A stretch of DNA of 47,464 bases from a virus, in IMG/VR virus record IMGVR_UViG_3300025652_000128, positions 1 through 47,464 of that record; one strand, written 5' to 3'. The notes below the pieces were generated by a model, which saw nothing but the letters and a program-made list of their open reading frames with translations, did not search any database and was not told the DNA's origin. Position 1 is the first letter of the stretch. Each line of letters begins with the position of its first letter. Made by a program: the position numbers and the translations under genes. Of this stretch, positions 7,823 to 14,455 are shown in pieces.

Positions 7823-8232
7823 CAACGGATCTTACCGTCCAGAACCGCCACGACCTTACTGGCAGTTACCATGTCTGTCAGGACGTTCACCCGCAGGAAC
7901 ACCCCGCCGTCCACGACACGGATATCAATGGTCGGGGCACCCCCTGAGAAGGCCCTCTCGGCCAACACGTCCGGCGCGAGGTTCTCCGCCGACACGCCCA
8001 ACCCCGCAGCCAACTCGCGCAGACTTTGCTCGGTCGGGACCGTGGCCCCCTTCTCGTATGCGGACACCCGGTCCCGATGGCGAGCAACAGTGTACCCGCG
8101 CTTATCCACGGTCTCGCCCCACACTGCACGAGCAAGGTCAGACTGCGACCACCCCCGTGCCTTGCGGGCTTGCGCCAGTCTCTCTGGGAAAATCCCCGTC
8201 AACGGGATTTCACTCGATTGTTTCTTGTCCAC
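7822..8232 (-). CDS. CI-type repressor (XRE helix-turn-helix)
   Basis: The product is 136 residues. GTG 8232 is the start because GGAGG lies eight bases upstream. Residues 14-65 form an XRE HTH: FPERLAQARKARGWSQSDLARA, then RDRVSAYEKGATVPTEQSLRELAAGLGV. The C-terminal part (TIDIRVVDGGVFLRVNVLT) has no Ser-Lys LexA-type peptidase motif, so induction by self-cleavage is not supported. It faces the Cro-like gene across a 222-base divergent region with two dyad operators. It is translationally coupled to the excisionase-like gene. It is the best candidate for the lysogeny regulator that reads the TTGnC-N6-GnCAA sites. Confidence 0.85.
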   Translation of the reverse strand: MDKKQSSEIPLTGIFPERLAQARKARGWSQSDLARAVWGETVDKRGYTVARHRDRVSAYEKGATVPTEQSLRELAAGLGVSAENLAPDVLAERAFSGGAPTIDIRVVDGGVFLRVNVLTDMVTASKVVAVLDGKIR

Positions 8233-8267
8233 TTCTTAATCCTCCACATAAGCAACAAAAACACCAA

Positions 8268-8297
8268 ACACTAAGCACCATTTGACAAACAGGTCAA
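8268..8297 (-). promoter_or_regulatory. Candidate repressor promoter
   Basis: On the minus strand TTGACC (8297-8292) and TAGTGT (8273-8268) are 18 bases apart, 35 bases upstream of the repressor start. The -35 is part of operator 2, which suggests autoregulation. Confidence 0.5.
8282..8297. promoter_or_regulatory. Putative repressor operator 2
   Basis: TTGAC-AAACAG-GTCAA is a perfect 5-bp dyad in the repressor/cro divergent region and overlaps the candidate repressor -35. Confidence 0.6.
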
Positions 8298-8416
8298 TAT
8301 TTAACTGCGTCCACGCCCCGCCCGGCACACAAAACATGACGCCAAGTTATTGATAAAACAGCACAACGAAACGTCATCTTATATTTTTGTGGTGACTGTC
8401 GTTTTCGCGGGTTAGT

Positions 8417-8432
8417 TTGTCAACAATGACAA
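8417..8432. promoter_or_regulatory. Putative repressor operator 3
   Basis: TTGTC-AACAAT-GACAA (extending to TTTGTCA-ACAA-TGACAAA) is a dyad 23 bases upstream of the Cro-like start codon. Confidence 0.6.
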
Positions 8433-8454
8433 ACACTCACCCGGAGGCAGAATA

Positions 8455-8793
8455 ATGGCCCGACAATTTACAACAGGCGGCAACGTGTACTGGAACGATC
8501 CGCTGATAATAACGCGCTCAGGGACCAACCCCGAGGCGGTCCTTTCCATGCTGCGCCGCCACAAGCAGACCTATCAGGACCACGCTGGCGAGGTGCAACC
8601 CACGGTTGGGGCCGTGTACCAATGGCACAGCCGCAGCAAAATCCCTGAACACTGGCGCGCGGTCCTCGTATATTGCCTGTTGGTGGACGAGAAAATCACC
8701 GTGCCCGAGTTATTCCGGCTAGGCTCGGCGGCCCGCAGCGTGGCCCGCCGCCCCGCAGACCCCAAACAATTGGAACAGGAACTTGACGCGTGA
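8455..8793 (+). CDS. Cro-like small regulator
   Basis: The product is 112 residues. ATG 8455 has GGAGG seven bases upstream. It is the first gene of the rightward early block and faces the repressor. Residues 25-75 look like a helix-turn-helix (VLSMLRRHKQTYQDH, then PTVGAVYQWHSRSKIPEHWR), with the AVYQWHSRSKIP turn typical of Cro-type proteins. The C-terminus is basic and acidic without a known motif. Cro role is inferred from position and this helix pattern; a CII-like activator remains possible. The stop overlaps the next start (GTGA). Confidence 0.65.
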   Translation: MARQFTTGGNVYWNDPLIITRSGTNPEAVLSMLRRHKQTYQDHAGEVQPTVGAVYQWHSRSKIPEHWRAVLVYCLLVDEKITVPELFRLGSAARSVARRPADPKQLEQELDA

Positions 8794-9314
8794 GTTATCG
8801 CGTCTTTGTAGGTGTCGATCCGGGGCTCACCGGCGCGGTTGCGTGGGTGGGCGTCCCTGAACACGGCGATGGACCGCCAGTCCTACTGGACGTCCGGGAT
8901 ATGCCGACGGTCCGCGTCCGCGTGGGAAAAGGCCACCGCAACAAACTCAACTTACCTGCTCTCGCCGACGCCGTGAGCCACCCGGCGATCAGCCACCCCG
9001 AGATGTGCTTCATTGAAGAAGTCCACTCAATGCCCGGACAGGGCGTGGCGTCAACCTTTACATTCGGGCACGCATTTGGAGCAATCGAAGGCATCATGGC
9101 GGGCGCGGGCGTGCCCTACCGCTTAATCCCCCCAAAGGAGTGGCAAGCGCCGTACAAGATCAGGGGCCAAGAAAAAGACAAGTCCCGGCTGGTTGCCGCG
9201 CAGCTTTTCCCCGGTCGCTCGGAAATGTTCAAACGTAAAATGGACAACGGTCGGTCCGATGCAGCGCTCCTTGCGCTGCACGCCGCAGTTGTGACCACCC
9301 AGATGTTAAAATAA
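8790..9314 (+). CDS. RuvC-like Holliday junction resolvase
   Basis: The product is 174 residues. It starts at GTG 8790, overlapping the upstream stop, with AGGA upstream. It has the RNase H-fold resolvase pattern: GVDPGLTGAVAW (first catalytic Asp near residue 9), CFIEEVHSMPGQG (second acidic site near 71-72), and DNGRSDAALLALHA near 151-164. Length is normal for RuvC-family nucleases. Phage RuvC enzymes resolve branched DNA from recombination or before packaging. Here it precedes the helicase, Cas4-like and ssDNA-binding genes, which fits a recombination-replication module. Confidence 0.88.
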   Translation: MSYRVFVGVDPGLTGAVAWVGVPEHGDGPPVLLDVRDMPTVRVRVGKGHRNKLNLPALADAVSHPAISHPEMCFIEEVHSMPGQGVASTFTFGHAFGAIEGIMAGAGVPYRLIPPKEWQAPYKIRGQEKDKSRLVAAQLFPGRSEMFKRKMDNGRSDAALLALHAAVVTTQMLK

Positions 9315-9350
9315 CCGCACCGGGAAAATCACTGTTGCCTTTGCATGCTG

Positions 9351-9360
9351 TGTAGGTTAA
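9351..9360 (+). promoter_or_regulatory. TGTAGGTTA leader motif, helicase gap
   Basis: TGTAGGTTAA precedes the helicase gene. It is a variant of the recurring TTTTGTAGGTT motif. Confidence 0.4.
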
Positions 9361-9365
9361 AAAAT

Positions 9366-9381
9366 CTGACAAATCAGTCAA
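9366..9381. promoter_or_regulatory. Putative repressor operator 4 (helicase leader)
   Basis: CTGAC-AAATCA-GTCAA lies in the 80-base gap before the helicase gene, directly upstream of its start codons. Confidence 0.45.
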
Positions 9382-9394
9382 AATGGAAACAATC

Positions 9395-10897
9395 ATGCCC
9401 CCGTCGCAAGCATTGAAAGTCAAACACTACCAACAAGAAGGCATCGACTTTCTGACGGCTCGCAACCGGGCGTATATTTTTGACGACGCGGGCCTTGGCA
9501 AATCAATGCAGATGATCCTCGCCGCAAACAACCGGAACGCCCACCGGCTGCTTGTCCTCGCCCCGGCAATCGGACGAGTGTCTTGGGCCTTGCAGTTTGA
9601 AACGTGGGACGACACGAAACGCCCTGTCTACCAATGGCCTTCCGACACGGCGGGCATGATCCCGGCGTCCGGACCTTGCGCCATCATCGTATCAGTGGAC
9701 CTTTTGTCAAATCCCCAGAACTACGTCGCAATCCGCGCCGCGCTCAACGCGGGCGACCCAATGGACATGGTGATTATTGACGAGGCCCACTATTTGGCCA
9801 ACCCCACCGCATTGCGCACGCAAGCAATATACGGGACAGACTACACCGACAGCGTCTTGAAGGGTGCGAAAGGGTGTTGGGTGGCGACTGCCACGCCGAC
9901 GCCGAAACACGCCGGGCAACTTTACAGCCACCTTCGTGCAGTCACACCGGGACTGTTGCGTGACCTGTTCCCGGCCCTCGGACGCCTGCCGACGCAGGAG
10001 GAATTCGAAGATGAATTCTGCGAAGTCCGGCTCGACACCAAGCGCCGCCGGGGGGCGCTACCCGTGCGGATCGTTGAAGGCAACCGCGCAACGGAAATTG
10101 TCAGGCTCGCCGAAGCACTGGCCAACTACATGTTAGTGCGCCACAAAGCAGAAGTTTTGCAGGAGTTGGACCCCATCATCGCGTGCCTTCTTCCGTTGGA
10201 CGTGAAGGGCAATCACCCGGCGGCGGACGCACTCTTAACCAAAAGCGCGCGCGAAAACATGTCCGGAGACCAGTTTTTGAGTGAGTTAAGCGCTCTTTAC
10301 CAAGCCCCCACCTCCACCGGCATCATCAGCAGTGATTACGCCTCCTACCGCAGAGATTTGGGCGAAAGAAAAGCGCACGCGGCGATGCCTTGGATAATCG
10401 ACTACCTGACAAGCGACCCGGACCGAAAACTGGTTATCTTCGCGCACCACGGCGCTGTCATCGACTACATACAAAGCCGCCTCGCCGTCTTGCAAATTAC
10501 CCACGGGGTGATACGAGGCAAGACAAACACAGAACACCGCGCCCAAGCGGTGAAACTTTTTCAAGAAGGTAAACTCCGCGTTATTATCGGGCAGAACAAA
10601 GCCGCAGGGACCGCCATCACGCTCACGGCGGCGGACACGTGCTTACTGTTGGAGCCCCACCCCACCCCGGACGTCAACTACCAAGCTATTTCCCGCTTGC
10701 ACCGCATCGGCCAGCAAGGAAGCGTCAACGCGCATTTTGCCTTCGCCGCAGAGGAACCAACGGAACGGCGGATGGCCAGAATTCTCCAGCGCCGCGCACA
10801 AGACAACCTCCAACTGTTCGGAGGCACAACCGCGCAAGGCGTGATCCCTCGCCTCTTACAACCCACATCACCACTTCCATATTTCCCCACAACTTAA
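9395..10897 (+). CDS. SNF2-type DEAH helicase
   Basis: The product is 500 residues. ATG 9395 has GGAA six bases upstream; ATG 9383 in the same frame lacks such a site but cannot be excluded. Superfamily 2 motifs are clear: motif I DDAGLGKS near 30-37, DEAH at 129-132, motif III TATPTP, and the SNF2-type motif VI ISRLHRIGQQG near the C-terminus. Phage SNF2 helicases act in recombination-dependent replication or branch migration. The gene has its own leader with a TGTAGGTT motif and an operator-like dyad. It forms a short operon with the next gene, ended by a terminator at 11397. Confidence 0.88.
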   Translation: MPPSQALKVKHYQQEGIDFLTARNRAYIFDDAGLGKSMQMILAANNRNAHRLLVLAPAIGRVSWALQFETWDDTKRPVYQWPSDTAGMIPASGPCAIIVSVDLLSNPQNYVAIRAALNAGDPMDMVIIDEAHYLANPTALRTQAIYGTDYTDSVLKGAKGCWVATATPTPKHAGQLYSHLRAVTPGLLRDLFPALGRLPTQEEFEDEFCEVRLDTKRRRGALPVRIVEGNRATEIVRLAEALANYMLVRHKAEVLQELDPIIACLLPLDVKGNHPAADALLTKSARENMSGDQFLSELSALYQAPTSTGIISSDYASYRRDLGERKAHAAMPWIIDYLTSDPDRKLVIFAHHGAVIDYIQSRLAVLQITHGVIRGKTNTEHRAQAVKLFQEGKLRVIIGQNKAAGTAITLTAADTCLLLEPHPTPDVNYQAISRLHRIGQQGSVNAHFAFAAEEPTERRMARILQRRAQDNLQLFGGTTAQGVIPRLLQPTSPLPYFPTT

Positions 10898-10907
10898 AGG
10901 TCGAACA

Positions 10908-11351
10908 ATGAAATCCACCCCCACAGCTTCCGCGCCCACAATCACACTCAACATCACCGGCGGGACCGTCGCCGAAGTGCACGAAATGATTTTGCAGGTT
11001 GCCGCCGCGATCAACCCGGAACGCCTCCAGTCGATCAAAGTGCAAGACAACCCGCCAGCCGCGACAGCACAGATAGGCGAGCCAGCGCCAGCGCCAGCGC
11101 CCGAGCCAGCGCCAGCGCCCGAGCCAGAGCCAGCGCCAAGCACAGTGAAGGACATGTCGGACGCGGAGTGCTTGCGCATGGCATTGCGTGAAGTGCAGGA
11201 ACACTTCGCCAAAGACCCGAGAAGCATCTCGCACATCACGAAACTGCAAGGCCAATATGGCGTGAAGAAATTCACCGAAATCCCCCTAGAAAAAGGCCGG
11301 GACTTCCTGTCTGACGTCCGCCTCATGACTGCGGGCGCGGCAACGGCCTAA
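10908..11351 (+). CDS. Hypothetical protein with Pro-Ala-Glu linker
   Basis: The product is 147 residues, starting ten bases after the helicase stop, with AAAGGT upstream. Residues 1-50 resemble a small alpha/beta fold (ITLNITGGTVAEVHEMIL). Residues 61-78 are an alternating Ala-Pro-Glu linker. Residues 80-140 are helical and end in FTEIPLEKGRDFLSDV. I recognise no family. Co-transcription with the helicase suggests an accessory replication role. Confidence 0.75.
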   Translation: MKSTPTASAPTITLNITGGTVAEVHEMILQVAAAINPERLQSIKVQDNPPAATAQIGEPAPAPAPEPAPAPEPEPAPSTVKDMSDAECLRMALREVQEHFAKDPRSISHITKLQGQYGVKKFTEIPLEKGRDFLSDVRLMTAGAATA

Positions 11352-11396
11352 ACCCACCACCTCCCCGGCGTGCAAACAGCATCGCGCCGCAACTGG

Positions 11397-11429
11397 CCCC
11401 GGAAATTAGTTTTTCCGGGGTCTCTTTTT
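11397..11429 (+). terminator. Rho-independent terminator
   Basis: CCCCGGAAA pairs with TTTCCGGGG around a six-base loop (arms 11397-11405 and 11412-11420), followed by TCTCTTTTT. It ends the helicase operon, and operator 5 begins at its very end. Confidence 0.88.
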
Positions 11430-11443
11430 GACTTGTTTGTCTG
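11428..11443. promoter_or_regulatory. Putative repressor operator 5 (DUF2800 leader)
   Basis: TTGAC-TTGTTT-GTCTG has a good left half and a degenerate right half. TTGTTT (11433) and TATACC (11457) spaced 18 bases apart could form a promoter for the next operon. Confidence 0.35.
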
Positions 11444-11493
11444 TTTCGTCGGATGCTATACCTACACACACAACAAAAGAAAGAGCGCCCCAT

Positions 11494-12816
11494 ATGCCGC
11501 CCACCACCCACTCCAGTTTTTCGGCGTCATCGGGCGCGCGACTTCTGGCGTGTCCGGGATCGTTCGGCCTTGGCGAGCGCCTTGGCCCGCAAGGGCGCAC
11601 CTCCACTGTATTCTCCGCCGAAGGCACCTTGGCCCACGCGCTTGGTGAGGTTTGTATCTTCACCGGCAGGGACGCTTCCGAATTCATAGGCCAGACCCGG
11701 CACTCCGACGGCTTCACTTTCACGATAGATGAAGATTTTGCAGAGCATGTCCAAACATACGTGGACTTCGTGCGCGGCCTCATAGCCCTCGGGTACATAG
11801 TGGCGCTGGAGCGCACAGTGGACCCCTCGGTTCAATGGACTGAGCCCGGACGCCCGGACAACCTGCCGCCGCTGCCGCTGGAACTGTTCGGCACCGCCGA
11901 CGTGGTCGCCTACCACCCCGGCAAGTCGCACTTGATTATCGGCGACCTGAAATTCGGCGCAGGAGTTTCCGTGGAAGTTGAGCGGAACGCGCAGCTAACC
12001 TACTACGGCGCGGGCGCGATGAACCCCGGACTGCTGGCCGATATCTGCAACGACCACGGCCAGCAATACGCAGGCGTAGCAGCCGTCACGTTCGCAGTGA
12101 TCCAGCCGCGCGCACACCACCCGGATGGCCCGGTCCGTACGTGGGACACCACCCCGTCCGACGTTCGCAATTGGGCGCGCACCACTCTCTACAACGGCGT
12201 GTTGACGGCCATCGCGGACAACGGGCAGACACTGGCCGCGGGAGATTGGTGCAGGTTCTGTCCGATACTCGCGCACTGCGCCAAGCCTCGTGAAATGGCG
12301 GCGGCTGCGGCCAAAGCGATGTTCCTTAACACACCCCTCCACAACATACCTGACCCCGACGGCATGGGGGGCCAGTTACCCGACGTCCACCTGACGGACG
12401 ACCAAATAGCGGACCTCCTAGACCGCATCACGATCATCGAACCGTGGTTGAAAGCACTCAAGGTCCTTGGCCAGAAACGTATCCGCAAAGGCGCAACACT
12501 CACAGGGTGGAAGCTTGTGCCCGGACGTGGCCGGAGGGTCTACGCCGAAGCCGACGAAGCCGCGCTGGAAACCGCGCTACTTAACGCGGGCGTGAAACCC
12601 GCCGACCTGTTCGCCCGCAAAATGAAATCCCCGGCGCAACTCGAACGCGCCGTCGGCAAGCAGGAATACGCGGCCAAAGTCGCGCCTCATGTCGTCAAGA
12701 AATCTTCCGACAGCCAACTCGCTGCCGAAGGTGATCCGCGCGCCCGGATCGAACGCCGCAAGGCGAAGGACGCATTTGCCCCACAAACCGCAACTAAACC
12801 CAATCATGGAGAATAA
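11494..12816 (+). CDS. DUF2800 family Cas4-like nuclease
   Basis: The product is 440 residues. ATG 11494 is chosen over the in-frame ATG 11428 because the latter lies inside the terminator/operator and because the family-like N-terminus HSSFSASSGARLLACPGS begins here. PD-(D/E)XK nuclease features are visible: an early Cys (ACPGS), GTADVVAY, then the core IIGDLKFGAG, and a Cys pattern WCRFCPILAHC near residue 255-265 that could bind an iron-sulfur cluster as in Cas4/AddB-like exonucleases. DUF2800 proteins occur next to DUF2815 ssDNA-binding proteins and family A polymerases in many phages, as here. The likely role is DNA end processing in recombination. Confidence 0.85.
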   Translation: MPPTTHSSFSASSGARLLACPGSFGLGERLGPQGRTSTVFSAEGTLAHALGEVCIFTGRDASEFIGQTRHSDGFTFTIDEDFAEHVQTYVDFVRGLIALGYIVALERTVDPSVQWTEPGRPDNLPPLPLELFGTADVVAYHPGKSHLIIGDLKFGAGVSVEVERNAQLTYYGAGAMNPGLLADICNDHGQQYAGVAAVTFAVIQPRAHHPDGPVRTWDTTPSDVRNWARTTLYNGVLTAIADNGQTLAAGDWCRFCPILAHCAKPREMAAAAAKAMFLNTPLHNIPDPDGMGGQLPDVHLTDDQIADLLDRITIIEPWLKALKVLGQKRIRKGATLTGWKLVPGRGRRVYAEADEAALETALLNAGVKPADLFARKMKSPAQLERAVGKQEYAAKVAPHVVKKSSDSQLAAEGDPRARIERRKAKDAFAPQTATKPNHGE

Positions 12817-12818
12817 AA

Positions 12819-13451
12819 ATGGCAAAAACTGTTATGACGCCCATCGGCGTCCTCAACTTCCCTCACTTCTACACCGCGTCCACGAACAAAGAGAACCCCA
12901 ACCAAGGCCCCCGGTTTTCCGGAATGTTGTTGTTCGATGACCTCGGCACCCAATCCACCGCCTACAAAGAATTGCGCGCCAGCGTAATGGAGGCGATTGT
13001 GGACAAGTTTGGCGCGGCCAAAGCGGCGGACCCGGCCTTCATCCGCAGCCTGCGCCTCCCCTTCCGGGACGCCGCAGACAAGTCTTACAACGGCTTCGAA
13101 AACGGCTCCATTTTCATCTCCGCGTGGGCCCGAGAAGAAGATGGTGCGCCCGAAGTTGTGGACCTCCACGGCACAACCATCCAAGTGCCCGCCGACGTCT
13201 TTTCCGGACAGCTTGCGCGCTTCACCGTCCGTCCGTTTGCTTACGACAGCAACGGCAACAAGGGCGCGTCCTTCGGGCTGGAACACGTGCAGATCGTGAA
13301 AGCGGACATGCCCCGCCTCGACGGTCGCCAGAGCGCGGACAAGGCGTTCGCCGGAGGCATTGACGCGGACCAAGCCAAGGCCCTCGGCATCGACCTCTCC
13401 GGCGGCGGCTCCGGCTCCGGCCCCATTCTGGACGACGACCTACCCTTCTAA
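12819..13451 (+). CDS. DUF2815 single-stranded DNA-binding protein
   Basis: The product is 210 residues and starts two bases after the DUF2800 stop, with GGAG upstream. It matches the DUF2815 family, gp2.5-like ssDNA-binding proteins: the N-terminal TPIGVLNFPHFYTAST, then GPRFSGMLLF. The C-terminus is acidic and ends in DDDLPF, very like the DDDIPF tip that bacterial SSB uses to recruit partners. It coats ssDNA during replication and recombination. A perfect hairpin lies just after the gene. Confidence 0.9.
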   Translation: MAKTVMTPIGVLNFPHFYTASTNKENPNQGPRFSGMLLFDDLGTQSTAYKELRASVMEAIVDKFGAAKAADPAFIRSLRLPFRDAADKSYNGFENGSIFISAWAREEDGAPEVVDLHGTTIQVPADVFSGQLARFTVRPFAYDSNGNKGASFGLEHVQIVKADMPRLDGRQSADKAFAGGIDADQAKALGIDLSGGGSGSGPILDDDLPF

Positions 13452-13461
13452 GCACACGACA

Positions 13462-13482
13462 CCCCCCGGCACGTCCGGGGGG
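13462..13482 (+). terminator. Hairpin after the ssDNA-binding protein gene
   Basis: CCCCCCGG pairs perfectly with CCGGGGGG around the loop CACGT, 11 bases after the stop. No T run follows, so it may act as an attenuator or mRNA-stabilising hairpin rather than a full terminator. Confidence 0.6.
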
Positions 13483-13507
13483 CCACTTCCCTTTCGAGGA
13501 TACTCAC

Positions 13508-13765
13508 ATGGCCAGCACTTCCAACACCCGGCGCGACGCCGAAAACAACGCCCAACGCATATCCGACTATTGGGCCCGGCAGGGTTTTCGTGTCCTTACG
13601 AAAATCGTCCGGGAGCCATGGGTCCGAGGCGTGAACACTCCCGGTTACTCCGTCCGGACGGACATGCTGGACGGCCTCCCCTACGCGCACCCCCTGAACG
13701 TCAACCGCCGGGCAAGACAGTCCGACGAACAGAAGGAGAAACCAAGTGGCCCGAGAAGAAGATAA
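13508..13765 (+). CDS. Small conserved phage protein
   Basis: The product is 85 residues with GAGGATACTCAC before ATG 13508. The pattern ISDYWARQGF followed by YSVRTDMLDGLPY resembles small phage proteins of about 80 residues with a YxVRSDMVNGxP signature and no known role. The C-terminus is basic. It overlaps the next gene by 20 bases. Confidence 0.7.
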   Translation: MASTSNTRRDAENNAQRISDYWARQGFRVLTKIVREPWVRGVNTPGYSVRTDMLDGLPYAHPLNVNRRARQSDEQKEKPSGPRRR

Positions 13766-14108
13766 AGTCCCCGGATGGAAGGACGACGGCGACAAGGTTC
13801 GTATCGAACTGGTCCCGTCCGAGTTTGTGTTCGCCACTGCTGCCGTCCTGACCTTCGGCGCGAAGAAATATTCCGACCGGAATTGGGAAAATGGAATGTC
13901 TTGGGGCCGCGTGTTCGGCGCGCTGATGCGCCACTTGTGGGCTTGGTGGGCGGGGCGCGGCCCGGCGACCGTCAACTTCCTGTTTGGTGAATTGGACGAC
14001 GAAACGAAACTCTCGCACCTATGGCACGCGGCGTGCTGCCTCTCCTTTCTGATCGCCTACGAACAGCGCCCGGCGATGGCCCCCTTCGATGATCGGCCCA
14101 CGCCATGA
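13746..14108 (+). CDS. dATP/dGTP diphosphohydrolase-like protein (DUF5664/MazZ-related)
   Basis: The product is 120 residues. GTG 13746 has AAGGAG eight bases upstream. The sequence fits the phage family of all-alpha dATP/dGTP diphosphohydrolase-like proteins: a start region KVRIELVPSEFVFATAAVLTF, then GAKKYSDRNWENG, MSWGRVFGALMRHLWAWW, and ELDDETKLSHLWHAACCLSFL. The acidic and His residues in the last two segments are the usual metal ligands in this fold. In Z-genome phages a related enzyme (MazZ) turns dGTP to dGMP and dATP to dAMP. Here it precedes a family A polymerase and an HD phosphohydrolase. Family membership is by recall, not by search. Confidence 0.75.
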   Translation: MAREEDKVPGWKDDGDKVRIELVPSEFVFATAAVLTFGAKKYSDRNWENGMSWGRVFGALMRHLWAWWAGRGPATVNFLFGELDDETKLSHLWHAACCLSFLIAYEQRPAMAPFDDRPTP

Positions 14109-14455
14109 GTTACATATACCCCGCCGACATTCGGATCACGCGCCACGCCCGGCGCAGGTTCAAGGAGCGCACCGGCCTCCCCATTCGCGCCGTGAAAGCG
14201 GCGGCGGCTAACGCAATTGAGCGCGGCGAGAAGCTAGAGGACTTGCCGTTCTTCCAACGCACCCGGCTGCAAACGCTGGCGGCGAAGCATAGTCCGAACA
14301 CTGAGACAGATATCCGCGTGTTCAACGGCGTGGCCTTCGTGTTTCGGGTCGGGTGCATTGCCATGGACGGACGATATCAGACCGACGTCGCCGTCCTTGT
14401 GACCGTGCTGCCGAACTACGGGAGCGACCAATACGCAGAGAACGCGCATGAATGA
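14105..14455 (+). CDS. Hypothetical protein
   Basis: The product is 116 residues; ATG 14105 overlaps the upstream stop (ATGA). The N-terminus RITRHARRRFKERTG looks like the beginning of RelE/DUF4258-like small proteins, with a C-terminal beta-rich stretch (TDIRVFNGVAFVFRVGCIA). No antitoxin partner is evident. Tight overlap with genes on both sides places it in the DNA metabolism operon. Confidence 0.7.
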   Translation: MSYIYPADIRITRHARRRFKERTGLPIRAVKAAAANAIERGEKLEDLPFFQRTRLQTLAAKHSPNTETDIRVFNGVAFVFRVGCIAMDGRYQTDVAVLVTVLPNYGSDQYAENAHE

